A DNA stretch of 40,787 nt from an uncultured Phaeodactylibacter sp. (lineage in GTDB: Bacteria > Bacteroidota > Bacteroidia > Chitinophagales > Saprospiraceae), in assembly GCA_913057245.1 (NCBI GenBank), contig CAJXNH010000033.1, positions 1 through 40,787 on the forward strand. The letters are read 5' to 3'. The position numbers and the translations under genes were made by a program. Positions 7,701 through 15,883 of the stretch are shown in pieces. The stretch's first letter is position 1. The number at the start of each line of letters is the position of its first letter. Below the pieces are notes generated by a model. It was not told the origin of the DNA. It ran no database searches and saw nothing but the letters and a program-made list of their open reading frames with translations.

Positions 7701-10249
7701 GTACCTACGATAGGGCCCTCCCAGTTGCCAGTTACACCGTTAATCGTCGCCCGGATTTCGTATTGTGTGAAGTCTCCCACCGCAGTCCAGTCAAACTGCA
7801 GCACGCCGGGCCCGGCAACTATGCAGCTCACTTGCGGGGCCGGGATATCCGAAACCACACCGACCAGTACTGTATCCGTGTCTACACAACCGTAGCTGTC
7901 ATTGGTTTCCACAATATAGCTTGTGGTCATGGTTGGTGTGGCAACCGGGTCCGGACAATCTGTGCAGGACAAGTTATCTCCTTCCCAGCTGTAGGTTACC
8001 TCGTTATTGTTGTTGAAGGTGATGGACCAGGAAGTAAATTCGCCGACATCATTGGGTGCAAAGGCATCAGAAGCCCGAAGGATCCAGTTGCCATTGATAT
8101 TACTACCGGTCAGGTCTGCCCAGTTCCCTTCGGGCTGAAAATCACCGGTAAAGGGCCCTGTCCCGGCATTGATTGGAGTGGCGGCCGTGGGGGTGAAACA
8201 GGTATTGGTATAGTTGTCGGAGCCACCACCGTTGCCGGTACTCAGCTCAAGGGTCTGCCCGGTTGGCGATTCCAGGAAGAGGTTGATATCTCCGTTCCAG
8301 TTGGTTTCAATATTGACACATACGGACTCGATCTGTGTAGTCGGGTCCGTTAATACCATCGGGTTGATACTATTGACATTAATGGCCGATTCGTAAGGGT
8401 TATTGTTAGGGTAGTTGGCAGCACCAAAGGGAATTTGCGGAATCTGCTCGAAAGTAATAGGCACCATGCCAGCAAGGGGCGAAGTGGCATTTAGGGCAGC
8501 ACTTTCGCCTTCACAGATGACGGTATCCGTTAGCGGGCTGTCTGAAAACCCGCAGCTGTAGCAGTCCGGGTGTGTGATGGGCAGCGCCTGTATATTGACC
8601 GTTGTGTCGAAGGTACAGCCAAAGTTATTTTCCACTGTAAAGGTATAGCTGGAGGTACCCGCATTTTCCGGTATAGCAGAAATCGAATCCTGGCTATAGA
8701 AAATCATGTTGTCTGTTTCGATCCAGCCCCAGTTCGTAAGGACCGGCTGAAAAGTTTCCAGGTTGGCAAACAGGCTGGGGTCAAAGTTCAGGCCCCACTG
8801 GAAGAGCCAGCCATTGTCTTGGGAGAGGTTGTCCTGCACCCGGATCGTCCATTCGCCATTGAGCGGGCAGCCTTCGAGGTTGGAAAAGTCTTGTTGGGGC
8901 AGGTAGCTGCCTTCGGGAAAGTACGAATCCATATAAGAGAAGGTCTGGCCCGTATTCTCACTCGGCACGGTTGTATAAGTGTATTGGTAGTCGCCGGCTT
9001 CCGCATTAAGTGTGCCATAATCCGTCCCCGTCATGCTAAAGCAGTATTCGTAGGGCACGCCGGGTGTCAGGTCACTGGATTGACTGTCCACCCCACCTGT
9101 GGCGAAGGGCTCGCCAAAGTTGGTGGACCCCACGGAAGAGGCGCCATAATCCAAAATAAAAACAGATTGCCCGTTGGGGCAGATTAGCTCGATGTCCAGG
9201 TCGCCGCCGTAAGAGTGCTCCATACTTAGGCATACACTGGACAGCAGGTCCGAATTGGTCAGGGTAGCCCCCGGAGGAAACTGGTTTAGTCCAACGGAGG
9301 AAAAATAGCTCGTGCCATTACCATCAGGTAGCAGTAGAGTGTCAGAACGGCTGCCCCCCTGCTGAAAGCTGCCTTCCACCGTTGAGGCCGCAACATCCAC
9401 GCCGTTTATCAGGGTATCAACGGCCCCAACCAGGCTAATGGTATCCCCCACACAGCCAGGCAGCAAAGCATCACCAAAGTTGTACTCAGGGTAAGTCGAT
9501 ACCCGCACCCGTTGTGAGATAAAGTTAGTGCTGGTACAGCCCTCCGTATCTGTAATGGTAAGCTGCACGGTGTAGCCGCCCGGTTCGGCGTACTCGTGGG
9601 AGACGTTTGGCCCAACCGCTTCGGAACCATCTCCGAAGTTCCACAAAAATGTAGAGGTCAGGTCGGACTGTGGGTAGTCCAGGTTGTTTTGCGGATAAAG
9701 GCCCGCGCCCTCAAAAGAAACCCGGTCTCCGGGGCAGATATCAATATAGCCGGTATCAGCCGGTACGATTGCAGGGTCCGAAAAGGCAATAGTGGAAAGG
9801 ATTGTCTGGCAATCCTGGATACATTCAATATTGGCACTCCAGCCAGCGTCTTCACCGGTGGCATCAGAGGTAAAGGTCACAGTTACGCACCCGGAAGGGT
9901 TGGCCGCTGTGGCCTGAATGATGATGCCATTTCCGTAAGTAAGTTCATCGGAACAAGCCAGCTGCGGAGCACTGGTATCCTCCCCGTCATAGAAACACAG
10001 CAGGTCACCGGGCTGTATATTCATGCCCGGAAAGGTCAGCTGAATGTTTTCGCCAGCTCCCGTAGGGCAGAAAGTCATTTCAAGATCTTCATTAGGGCCA
10101 TAACCGTTCATATTGCCACCTGTATCGAGGAACAGCCCATCGCAGGAATTGATCAGGGGCGATTCTCCCATGAGGAAATTTTGGGCATGCCCGGCAACGG
10201 CAGCCATTAAAAAGGCAAAAAATACGAGTAGGCGTTTATGCATGCTCAT
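4721..10249 (-). CDS. Giant SprB-repeat surface adhesin with CUB, PKD, P-domains and T9SS type B C-terminal signal
   Basis: 1842-aa secreted multidomain protein. Signal peptide about 1-22; CUB-like domain about 25-140 (LCFYDGEDTSAPQLAC, GWSANIEC); PKD domain about 195-255 (FLWNFGDGSEAVGPNVSHEY); a first proprotein-convertase P-like domain about 300-495 (GGDLDIELICPNGQ, LNGEWTIRVQDN); a second P-like domain about 640-755 (GDINLFLESPTGQT, INGNWILRASD). Ten SprB-type repeats of about 75-80 aa fill roughly residues 900-1670, each with a CxGxxDG-like start, a WSNGQ-type strand and a TDANGC-type end. The last about 95 aa (VPTGFTPNGDSTNDRL, VYDRWGELVFE, GVYIWQV) are the gliding-motility-associated type IX sorting domain. 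Upstream partner of the PorP/SprF-like gene. Ligand unknown. Confidence 0.92.
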   Translation of the reverse strand: MSMHKRLLVFFAFLMAAVAGHAQNFLMGESPLINSCDGLFLDTGGNMNGYGPNEDLEMTFCPTGAGENIQLTFPGMNIQPGDLLCFYDGEDTSAPQLACSDELTYGNGIIIQATAANPSGCVTVTFTSDATGEDAGWSANIECIQDCQTILSTIAFSDPAIVPADTGYIDICPGDRVSFEGAGLYPQNNLDYPQSDLTSTFLWNFGDGSEAVGPNVSHEYAEPGGYTVQLTITDTEGCTSTNFISQRVRVSTYPEYNFGDALLPGCVGDTISLVGAVDTLINGVDVAASTVEGSFQQGGSRSDTLLLPDGNGTSYFSSVGLNQFPPGATLTNSDLLSSVCLSMEHSYGGDLDIELICPNGQSVFILDYGASSVGSTNFGEPFATGGVDSQSSDLTPGVPYEYCFSMTGTDYGTLNAEAGDYQYTYTTVPSENTGQTFSYMDSYFPEGSYLPQQDFSNLEGCPLNGEWTIRVQDNLSQDNGWLFQWGLNFDPSLFANLETFQPVLTNWGWIETDNMIFYSQDSISAIPENAGTSSYTFTVENNFGCTFDTTVNIQALPITHPDCYSCGFSDSPLTDTVICEGESAALNATSPLAGMVPITFEQIPQIPFGAANYPNNNPYESAINVNSINPMVLTDPTTQIESVCVNIETNWNGDINLFLESPTGQTLELSTGNGGGSDNYTNTCFTPTAATPINAGTGPFTGDFQPEGNWADLTGSNINGNWILRASDAFAPNDVGEFTSWSITFNNNNEVTYSWEGDNLSCTDCPDPVATPTMTTSYIVETNDSYGCVDTDTVLVGVVSDIPAPQVSCIVAGPGVLQFDWTAVGDFTQYEIRATINGVTGNWEGPIVGTTYELMGLNNSDNVTFEVRVFTGGAQLDCEIAVGETVCSIALCTLSGTADVLTDPTCFGAADGSATITTQGGTAPLMFSLDGGTPQSDPTFTGLSAGNYQIILNDANGCADTLQFGLNEPDTLTVSLQITATIDCHNNATGAISATANGGNGGYSYDWGDPGIGDTPTPDGLTAGTYILQVSDALGCTATDTVTITQPDSIIIQLAPQAASCADFEDGVLQSVVTGGVQPYDYSWSNNATTPEIDALQAGNYCLTITDANGCEQIACAEVTSPPALVIDSLSFTQPLCNGADNGSATVFVSGGTGDYTYVWSDNFAQSSATANMLSAQTYTVSVTDDNNCMAEQSVTLTEPEPLSVTFETQDASCNGGSDGSATAMPEGGTAPYTFSWSNQQEGPTADGLQAGAVQVTITDANGCTLESSVTLEEPEEAVTLEVIQTQQGCFGTQDNQATATGFGGTGGFTYSWSNGQSAATATNLDTIPYTVTVTDDSGCTAVDTILPADLEEISFLIITNPPSCNGEIDGRLGINLITGGNGQTFEDYTITWSTGDTGPITDGLVGGQTYSVTVTDGQGCERIRDRFLPEPPAITFEVATDSVSCSGGMDGTATAVEVTGDAPPFTYDWSNGQTTETATGLAAGTYTLTVNDQNGCAGITEFRIMEPTPLEGTLQGEDIDCFGNLNGSLTALPSGGTPGYAFNWSNGQNSSTANGLGAGSYTLTLTDANACEVVLTDSVDAPEPLMVDLTAQNPICFDDANGSIQVNATGGTPPYRYSLDNDFFSGSSMLIGLEADDYIVYVRDDNGCISSENTSISNPPELKIDAGPQSYTITLGDSIRIYGTSENATGNVSFTWIPPYEGTLSCTDCFNPVASPEFSILYELVGVDSLGCTDSDQLRIYVEKPRIVEVPTGFTPNGDSTNDRLIVHGQEGTFVETFRVYDRWGELVFERSAFEVNSESDGWDGNYRGKPLMPGVYIWQVIVTYPDGREEALEGQTTLIR

Positions 10250-10778
10250 GAAGTGAGAATTTCTATTTGGTTTGAATGTAACGTTCTGGGTGCTCCGAAA
10301 TCAGTTTGGCTGGTTGAGTCGTAATTGTTTGATCGCTAATGCGCTGTCTCCGGAAAACTTCCAGAGGGGGACGCACCGCTGAATCATCCGGCCTGACCGC
10401 GCCAGTATTTTGCTTTCCGAAAATTGGTGGAATAAGATAGATAGATTTAGCGGCTTGACGAAAGGGATTTGCTGTTTTAAAGTATGAATGACCGTCTGCC
10501 CGACTGTAACAAGGGTTTAACAAAAATAGCAATTTAAAATGGTTTTCAAAGCAGGCTTCCTTTTTTTCTACAGGGGCTACTGCAGATGGGGGGCGGTTCA
10601 TCATCGTTTGGTCGTTTGCTAATCGGTATACAAAACCCGATGCCCCAAACAAAGTGATTTGGCGGCAGGATTGCTGCAAAAATATTCTATTCCCCGGGCA
10701 AATTCCCATCCAATAGCTGTTAATTCTACTTTATTGGCGACAAATATTGGGAAAATCAGGGGTAAACGGCTGAAGGAG
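10250..10778. other. Intergenic region upstream of the adhesin operon, no supported gene
   Basis: This 529-bp gap contains one 148-codon minus-strand open frame (10263-10709), but its translation is rich in Arg/Pro/Gln, lacks any recognisable motif or signal, and has the character of non-coding sequence. The region is the upstream leader of the minus-strand adhesin/PorP unit and presumably contains its promoter. I found no clear TAnnTTTG element, repeat or RNA structure in it. Confidence 0.5.
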
Positions 10779-11369
10779 CTAAAAAGACCACCGGTTATTC
10801 CGGGTCCATTCCCTTAGCAGAGCGGCCCGTTTGGCGGCGAGAGGAATACTTCTTTCATTGACTTTTATACGCAGGATATCATGCGGCAGGTATTGTTCCG
10901 TACTGCTGTTCCACCGGTACTGAATCCAAATACTCGCCCGGTCTTCCATGCCATCTCCATCATAGTCCCGGCTGCCACTATCTACATGCAGGTAAACGAG
11001 GTCCGCCGGCTGATTTCCAGGTCGGGGCACACTGCGCTCAAAGTAACCGAACAGCCCTAATATCTGTTGGTAAGAAGGGCCGCGGCGCATGTAGACCTGT
11101 CCACTGCACCCCCCTGAGCCACAGTGGGAAGCAGAGTTGATTTCGATAAAAAGGAGGTCCGGGTTATGGCTGCTGCCAATGAGTGGAATATATTCAATGT
11201 TACAATTAGCGCAGGGATCGCTTTCGTAAACTTCCCCGCTCCGGGAGGTAATCGCGTCACAAAGCCCGAGCTTACCGGCCATCTCCAAGCCTGCCTTTTC
11301 GGGCTGTGCCCATCCCAACAGAGGCAGTAGCAGCCCCATCCATATTTTTAGTACCGTTCTGAAAGGCAT
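10779..11369 (-). CDS. Exported protein of unknown function
   Basis: 196-aa protein with an N-terminal signal peptide ending near WAQP (residue about 22). The mature region contains several paired cysteines (CDAI, CANC, HCGSGGCSG) and a DYDGDGMEDRASIW loop that resembles a calcium-binding DxDxDG motif. The arrangement HCGSGGCSGQVYM followed by a beta-rich YQQILGLFGYFE resembles small periplasmic proteins of Bacteroidota, but I do not recognise a named family. It is an isolated gene: 529 bp from the adhesin start and 290 bp from the pseudouridine synthase gene. Confidence 0.65.
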   Translation of the reverse strand: MPFRTVLKIWMGLLLPLLGWAQPEKAGLEMAGKLGLCDAITSRSGEVYESDPCANCNIEYIPLIGSSHNPDLLFIEINSASHCGSGGCSGQVYMRRGPSYQQILGLFGYFERSVPRPGNQPADLVYLHVDSGSRDYDGDGMEDRASIWIQYRWNSSTEQYLPHDILRIKVNERSIPLAAKRAALLREWTRNNRWSF

Positions 11370-11519
11370 ATCCGCTGTAGTGTAACCTGTTTGTCAATGC
11401 AACAGGTGTGATGTAGAAATAAAGACTACGAGAACTCAGGGTCGTCTTAGTGATTGTCAGCGAAGGGTATAGGAGTTGTACCGACGGTTAAGTGGTTAGC
11501 CTCGGCAAACCTACTCAAT

Positions 11520-11553
11520 ACCTGCCTGCGTGTCGGTACTTCGGCAGGCAGGT
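11520..11553. repeat. 10-bp inverted repeat, REP-like hairpin
   Basis: Perfect 10-bp arms ACCTGCCTGC (11520-11529) and GCAGGCAGGT (11544-11553) around a 14-nt loop, in the 290-bp gap between the exported protein gene and the pseudouridine synthase gene. No T-tract follows on either strand, so it is not a standard terminator. Similar CCTGCCTGC/GCAGGCAGG palindromes occur as dispersed repeats in some Bacteroidota genomes; only one copy is seen here. Confidence 0.5.
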
Positions 11554-11659
11554 CGGTATATACACTTTGAAGCAGTATGCCCTGGAGTAGCATGCCATTT
11601 CGTAATGCGTATATCCTTTGCCAGGTAAGCTACAAAAAAATCGCATTTTTCTAAGGGGG

Positions 11660-12397
11660 CTAAGGTGTTTTTCCCCATTTTCTAAGCTGATTTAACACCG
11701 CACGGAGGTCTTTGGGCAGGGGCGCTTCAATCTGCATAGGTTGCTGAGTGCCGGGGTGCACCAAAGAGAGCCGACTGGAATGCAGCGCGATCCGGCTGAG
11801 CAACGGGCGTTCTTCCCGGGTTTTGCCGAGCTGAAAGCCCTTGGTTTTGATTTCGGAAAGGTAGAGGGCTTCGCGCCGTCCGTAAAAGGCATCCACTGCG
11901 AGGGGGTGCCCGATGGCAGCAGCATGTACCCGGATTTGGTGGGTGCGGCCGGTCTCGATTCGGAATTCAACCTGTGCAAATTGCCGGAAAGCCTCCAGGA
12001 CCTTATAATGAGTAACGGATGCCTTCCCTTTTCTGACCACCATCATCTGGCCGGGTTTGGCCGGATTAGGGCCTATAGGGCGGTCGATAGTGCCTTCTGA
12101 TTCGGCGGGGCAGCCGTCCAGAATAGCGGTGTAGGCTTTATCTACCGTGCGTTCCTGAAATTGCTGCGATAAATTGCGGTGGCTCTCCTCGTTGAGGGCA
12201 AAGACTAACAGGCCGGAAGTTTCGCGGTCCAACCGGTGCACTGTCCACACTTTGACCAATATCTGGTCGAGCTGGGTTTTCAGGTTGGGCTTTTCATCTG
12301 GCTTGAAGCGGTCGGGCAGGGTTAGCAGGCCTGCGGGCTTATTCACGACCACGAGGTCATCGTCCTGATGCAGGATTTCGGGTTGGTGCTTTGGCAT
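11660..12397 (-). CDS. RluA-family RNA pseudouridine synthase
   Basis: 245-aa RluA-type synthase that isomerises uridine to pseudouridine in rRNA or tRNA. The catalytic motif HRLDRETSG is intact with Asp57, and the supporting motifs VVNKPAGLLT (residues 17-26), RTHQIRVHAAAIGHPL and the C-terminal LHSSRLSLVHP are all present. There is no N-terminal S4 domain, placing it with the short RluA/TruC-like members. The target nucleotide cannot be told. It begins 11 bp after the stop of the RibF/glycosyltransferase frame on the same strand and is probably co-transcribed. Confidence 0.9.
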   Translation of the reverse strand: MPKHQPEILHQDDDLVVVNKPAGLLTLPDRFKPDEKPNLKTQLDQILVKVWTVHRLDRETSGLLVFALNEESHRNLSQQFQERTVDKAYTAILDGCPAESEGTIDRPIGPNPAKPGQMMVVRKGKASVTHYKVLEAFRQFAQVEFRIETGRTHQIRVHAAAIGHPLAVDAFYGRREALYLSEIKTKGFQLGKTREERPLLSRIALHSSRLSLVHPGTQQPMQIEAPLPKDLRAVLNQLRKWGKTP

Positions 12398-12408
12398 GGC
12401 AGGGGATG

Positions 12409-14406
12409 TTAAAGGTCTTTAAAATGCTGAATGTTACGGGCATAAAAGGCCCATACAATGCTTTTGGCGTACCGGCCGGCCAGATTGGGCGTGGCGGCAA
12501 TGCTCACCTTTGCCACCCGGTCCTGGTTTTCCCGCCGCTTGCGCCAGGTGGCTTTCCACTGCCCAAAGAAGGACCAGTGGGCCTGAACAATGGAGGCGAT
12601 GTGCTGAAATTTGCCCTGGGACAAAAAAAGAAGCCCGGCTACACCATCAAGCAGGAGGCGGACGGGCAAAATCCACGACAGCCGGCTGGCCGTTTCATTC
12701 TTGACCAGGGTGAAGAGGCTGTTCCGGAAATTCAGAAAGGCTTTGCGGGGCGTGTTGTAGGATAAGGTGCCTCCGCCAACGTGGTAAACCACCGAGCGGG
12801 GGCGTGCCATGATTTTATAGCCTGCCCGCTTGATGCGCCAGCATAAATCAATCTCCTCGGAGTGGGCAAAATAGTCGCCATCAAAACCGCCCAACTGCCG
12901 GTACAGGCTGGAACGGACCAGTAAGGCCGCCCCTGTTGCCCAAAACACTTCCTGGAGCTCATCGTATTGCCCGTTATCGGTCTCGGTGACAGAGAAGATA
13001 CGGCCCCGGCAAAAGGGGTAGCCCAGATTGTCGAGCCAGCCACCAGCGGCACCAGCGTATTCAAATTTTTCGCGCTCATGGTAGGCCAGGATTTTAGGTT
13101 GCACTGCACCCACACTGGGATCGCGTTCCAGCAGTTCCACCAGCGGGTCCAGCCAACCGGGCGTGACCTCCACATCTGAGTTGAGCAACAAAAAATAAGG
13201 AGCATCAATTTGGGCCAGTGCCTGATTGTAGCCTTCGGCAAAGCCATAATTTCTTTTTAGGTCGATATGCCGTAACTCCGGGAAGGCTTCTGCTAAAAAG
13301 GACAGCGAGTCATCAGTTGAGCCATTATCAGCAATGATGATTTCGAAGTTGCCACTGGAATGTTCCAAGACTTTGGGGAGGAACTGTTCCAGATAGCTCC
13401 GCCCATTGTAGTTGAGAATAACGATCGCGACTCGGGGGCCTTTAGCTATTTTTTTTTTCGCATGCTCGCTTTCCTGCGAGGCGATAACGGCTAGTGTTTC
13501 CTGCCGGTCCTGCGCAAGCCGCTTGCTGAGCTGCTCCAAATCGCTAAAAGCCTCGTCGTCCCGGGTACGGGCTACCAGTTCCAGCCGTAGTTTGTCGCCG
13601 TAGATGTCCTTGTTGAAGTCAAAGAGGTTGACCTCGATGGTTTTGTTTTGGTACTCCTTGAGGGTGGGGCGGTCGCCAATGTAAAGCATACCGCCATACC
13701 GCTGGCCTTTGTGGTAGGCATAAACGGCGTAGATGCCGGCAGGGGGCAGCAATTTGTGGCGGTTGTTGAGATCGAGGTTGGCCGTTGGGAAGCCCAGCTT
13801 TTTCCCGATCTTGTTCCCATGTACCACCGTGCCGGTCAGGGAAAAATAGTGCCCCAACAGGCGTTGTGCCTGATCAACAGCGCCCTGCTCCAGGGCTTTA
13901 CGTATTTTAGTGGAGCTTACCGCAATGTCTTCCACTTCGTGCTTGCCGATTTCCACGACTTCATAACCAGATGCCTCGCCGTGCCACTTGAGGTAGTTGA
14001 TGTCACCCTGCCGGTTGAGCCCAAAGCGGTGATCATACCCGATAACGATATATCGGGGATGGAATTTCTCAACCAGGAATTTCTGGATGTACTCATCGGC
14101 ACTCTGCTGAGAGAACGCTACCGTAAAGGGCACCACCACCACATTATCGATACCATACCGCCGCATCAGTTCCACTTTTTCGTCAATGGAGGTGATGAGC
14201 TGCAGGGTGTTGTCCCTGGGGTAGATCACCAGGCGGGGATGGGGGTGGAAGGTGATGACCATGCTTTCGCCATCGCACTGCCGGGCGAGCCCCTTGACCC
14301 GCTCCAGGATTTGCTGATGTCCCAGGTGGACCCCGTCAAAGGAACCAATCGTGACAACGGCATTTTGAAAATCCGGTAAATCGTTCAGGTCATTGAAAAC
14401 TCTCAT
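12409..14406 (-). CDS. Apparent fusion: RibF (riboflavin kinase/FAD synthetase) and family 2 glycosyltransferase
   Basis: A single 665-codon frame encodes two normally separate proteins. Residues 1-316 are a complete RibF: FAD synthetase with GSFDGVHLGH (HxGH at 27-30) and VSSTKIRKAL, then the riboflavin kinase barrel with GKKLGFPTANLDL. Residues from about 325 are a complete GT-A glycosyltransferase of family 2 (VAIVILNYNG, ADNGSTDDS, LLNSDVEV, GDYFAHSEEIDLCWRI) with a hydrophobic C-terminal patch. The junction is an uninterrupted A10 tract (codons 317-320). RibF normally ends at about 310-320 aa, so the fusion sits exactly at its natural C terminus. One extra A would give two separate overlapping genes (see findings), so the frame may reflect an indel, phase variation or slippage rather than a true fusion. 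Confidence 0.85.
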   Translation of the reverse strand: MRVFNDLNDLPDFQNAVVTIGSFDGVHLGHQQILERVKGLARQCDGESMVITFHPHPRLVIYPRDNTLQLITSIDEKVELMRRYGIDNVVVVPFTVAFSQQSADEYIQKFLVEKFHPRYIVIGYDHRFGLNRQGDINYLKWHGEASGYEVVEIGKHEVEDIAVSSTKIRKALEQGAVDQAQRLLGHYFSLTGTVVHGNKIGKKLGFPTANLDLNNRHKLLPPAGIYAVYAYHKGQRYGGMLYIGDRPTLKEYQNKTIEVNLFDFNKDIYGDKLRLELVARTRDDEAFSDLEQLSKRLAQDRQETLAVIASQESEHAKKKIAKGPRVAIVILNYNGRSYLEQFLPKVLEHSSGNFEIIIADNGSTDDSLSFLAEAFPELRHIDLKRNYGFAEGYNQALAQIDAPYFLLLNSDVEVTPGWLDPLVELLERDPSVGAVQPKILAYHEREKFEYAGAAGGWLDNLGYPFCRGRIFSVTETDNGQYDELQEVFWATGAALLVRSSLYRQLGGFDGDYFAHSEEIDLCWRIKRAGYKIMARPRSVVYHVGGGTLSYNTPRKAFLNFRNSLFTLVKNETASRLSWILPVRLLLDGVAGLLFLSQGKFQHIASIVQAHWSFFGQWKATWRKRRENQDRVAKVSIAATPNLAGRYAKSIVWAFYARNIQHFKDL
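13449..13458 (-). repeat. A10 homopolymer at the RibF/glycosyltransferase junction
   Basis: Ten consecutive A on the coding (minus) strand, preceded by an overlapping ATG (13463-13461) and followed immediately by TAG. With ten A the two domains are in frame. With nine, RibF stops at the TAG directly after the tract. With eleven, RibF stops four codons on and the ATG opens the glycosyltransferase frame as M-R-K-K-K-I-A-K-G. The tract therefore decides whether one or two proteins are read. Confidence 0.9.
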
Positions 14407-14464
14407 GCGCAGTGGACTGATGCATAAAACAGCTAGAAAACTGTTCTGGGCTTTTAATTGTTTG

Positions 14465-14472
14465 TAATTTTG
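14465..14472 (+). promoter_or_regulatory. Candidate Bacteroidota -7 promoter element for mrp
   Basis: TAATTTTG matches the Bacteroidota -7 consensus TAnnTTTG and lies 44 bp before the GTG start of mrp. No clear TTTG -33 element is seen at the right distance, so this rests on the -7 match and position alone. Confidence 0.4.
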
Positions 14473-14516
14473 CTTTCCTTCTTAATCCTATTCAATCTAA
14501 ATAGAAATTAGCTCGA

Positions 14517-15614
14517 GTGAGTTTTGATAAAACAAAAATAGTAAAGGCGCTAACCAAAGTCACTGACCCGAATTCCGGCCAGGACATCATTACGATGAAC
14601 ATGGTACGCGACCTCGAAATCGACGGCAATAATATCAATTTTTCACTGGAATTGCCATCCCTGGATTCCAGGAATAAATCAGATATGAATTTTGCATGCA
14701 TGCAAGCCGTGCAGGAAGTGTACCCGGAGGCCAACGTGAATGTCCACATGATCAGCGCTGCCCCCGGCGTAAAACAGCAATCCAACAGCCCGGTCAGCCA
14801 TATTAAGAATATCATCGCAGTGGGTTCCGGCAAAGGTGGCGTAGGCAAATCTACCATCTCCGTTAACCTGGCACTGGGGCTCAAACAGCTCGGTGCCAAG
14901 GTGGGCCTGATCGATGCCGACCTCTATGGTCCTTCCATTCCAACCATGCTTGGTTTGCAGGGGCAGCGGCCACAGGTGAAGCAAATTTACGATCAGCCCA
15001 AGATTATGCCGTTGGAAGCTTATGGCATGCCGGTAATGTCCATTGGGTTTATTATTGAACCAGAGCAGGCGGTGGTGCTGCGTGGCCCCAGACTGTCGGG
15101 CATCATCAAGCAGTTTTTTAACGACACGGTCTGGCCGCCCCTGGACTACCTCATCGTTGATCTGCCGCCCGGCACCGGTGATATTCAGCTCAGTCTGGTG
15201 CAAACCGTTCCTGTGACGGGCGCCATCATGGTGACCACGCCACAGGAAGTGGCCATCGCTGATGCCATTAAAGCCATGAATATGTTCCTCCTGCCTTCGG
15301 TCAATGTACCGATTCTGGGCGTCGTGGAGAATATGTCCTGGTTTACGCCGGCTGAACTACCTGACAATAAGTACTACCTCTTTGGGGAAGGTGGTGGCAA
15401 GCGGCTGGCTAAGGAGAGTAATTCTGTTCTACTGGGGCAGGTACCTATTGTACAGGGCATACGCGAGGGCGGGGACGAAGGCAAGCCGGTTGTCCTGCGG
15501 GAGGTGCCCCATGCCACAGAAGCCATGCAGCGGGTGGCTAAGAATGCCGCCCGTCAGATTGCCATCCGCAATGAAACCAAAGACCCAACCCGTATTGTAA
15601 AAATGAATAATTAA
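14517..15614 (+). CDS. mrp: Mrp/NBP35-family iron-sulfur cluster carrier ATPase
   Basis: 365-aa P-loop ATPase that carries [4Fe-4S] clusters to apo-proteins in the cytoplasm. An N-terminal DUF59/MIP18 domain (about 1-80) precedes the deviant Walker A GSGKGGVGKS (residues 103-112). DADLYGPSIPTMLG, IVDLPPGTGD and TTPQEVA follow. The Cys-x-x-Cys pair usually found after VVENMS is absent here (WFTPAELPDNKYYLFG instead), as in other Bacteroidota Mrp proteins as far as I know. The start is GTG at 14517 (SFDKTKIVKAL); no nearby ATG keeps the DUF59 domain whole. The NifU-domain gene starts 5 bp after its stop, giving a two-gene Fe-S delivery operon. Confidence 0.93.
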   Translation: MSFDKTKIVKALTKVTDPNSGQDIITMNMVRDLEIDGNNINFSLELPSLDSRNKSDMNFACMQAVQEVYPEANVNVHMISAAPGVKQQSNSPVSHIKNIIAVGSGKGGVGKSTISVNLALGLKQLGAKVGLIDADLYGPSIPTMLGLQGQRPQVKQIYDQPKIMPLEAYGMPVMSIGFIIEPEQAVVLRGPRLSGIIKQFFNDTVWPPLDYLIVDLPPGTGDIQLSLVQTVPVTGAIMVTTPQEVAIADAIKAMNMFLLPSVNVPILGVVENMSWFTPAELPDNKYYLFGEGGGKRLAKESNSVLLGQVPIVQGIREGGDEGKPVVLREVPHATEAMQRVAKNAARQIAIRNETKDPTRIVKMNN

Positions 15615-15619
15615 GCGCC

Positions 15620-15883
15620 ATGTCGAATACCAAAAAGCAAGAACTGATACAACGCGTCGACGAGGCGCTCAACGATGTCCGGCCTCACCTGGCCGTCGAT
15701 GGGGGCAATGTGGAAGTGGTAGATGTCACGGAAGACCATATTGTCAAAATCAAATGGCTGGGCACCTGCGAAAACTGCAGCATGTCTATGATGACGATGA
15801 AGGCCGGCATCGAGCAGGCACTGATCGGGAAAATCCCCGAGGTGAGTGCCGTGGAAGCCATCAACGGACTGAATGTTGGCTAA
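15620..15883 (+). CDS. NifU C-terminal-domain (NFU) iron-sulfur scaffold protein
   Basis: 87-aa single-domain NFU protein. The family motif LGTCENCSMSMMTMK places the cluster-binding cysteines at Cys50 and Cys53, and RPHLAVDGGNVEVVDV is the typical strand before it. NFU proteins hold a [4Fe-4S] cluster, commonly at a dimer interface, and pass it to target proteins. Its position directly after mrp supports joint function. Its stop codon abuts the stop codon of glgX on the other strand with no bases between. Confidence 0.93.
   Translation: MSNTKKQELIQRVDEALNDVRPHLAVDGGNVEVVDVTEDHIVKIKWLGTCENCSMSMMTMKAGIEQALIGKIPEVSAVEAINGLNVG

Noticed and set aside
10263..10709. 148-codon open frame upstream of the adhesin gene
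   Set aside because: No motif, signal, or plausible composition; sits in a leader region, so treated as non-coding.
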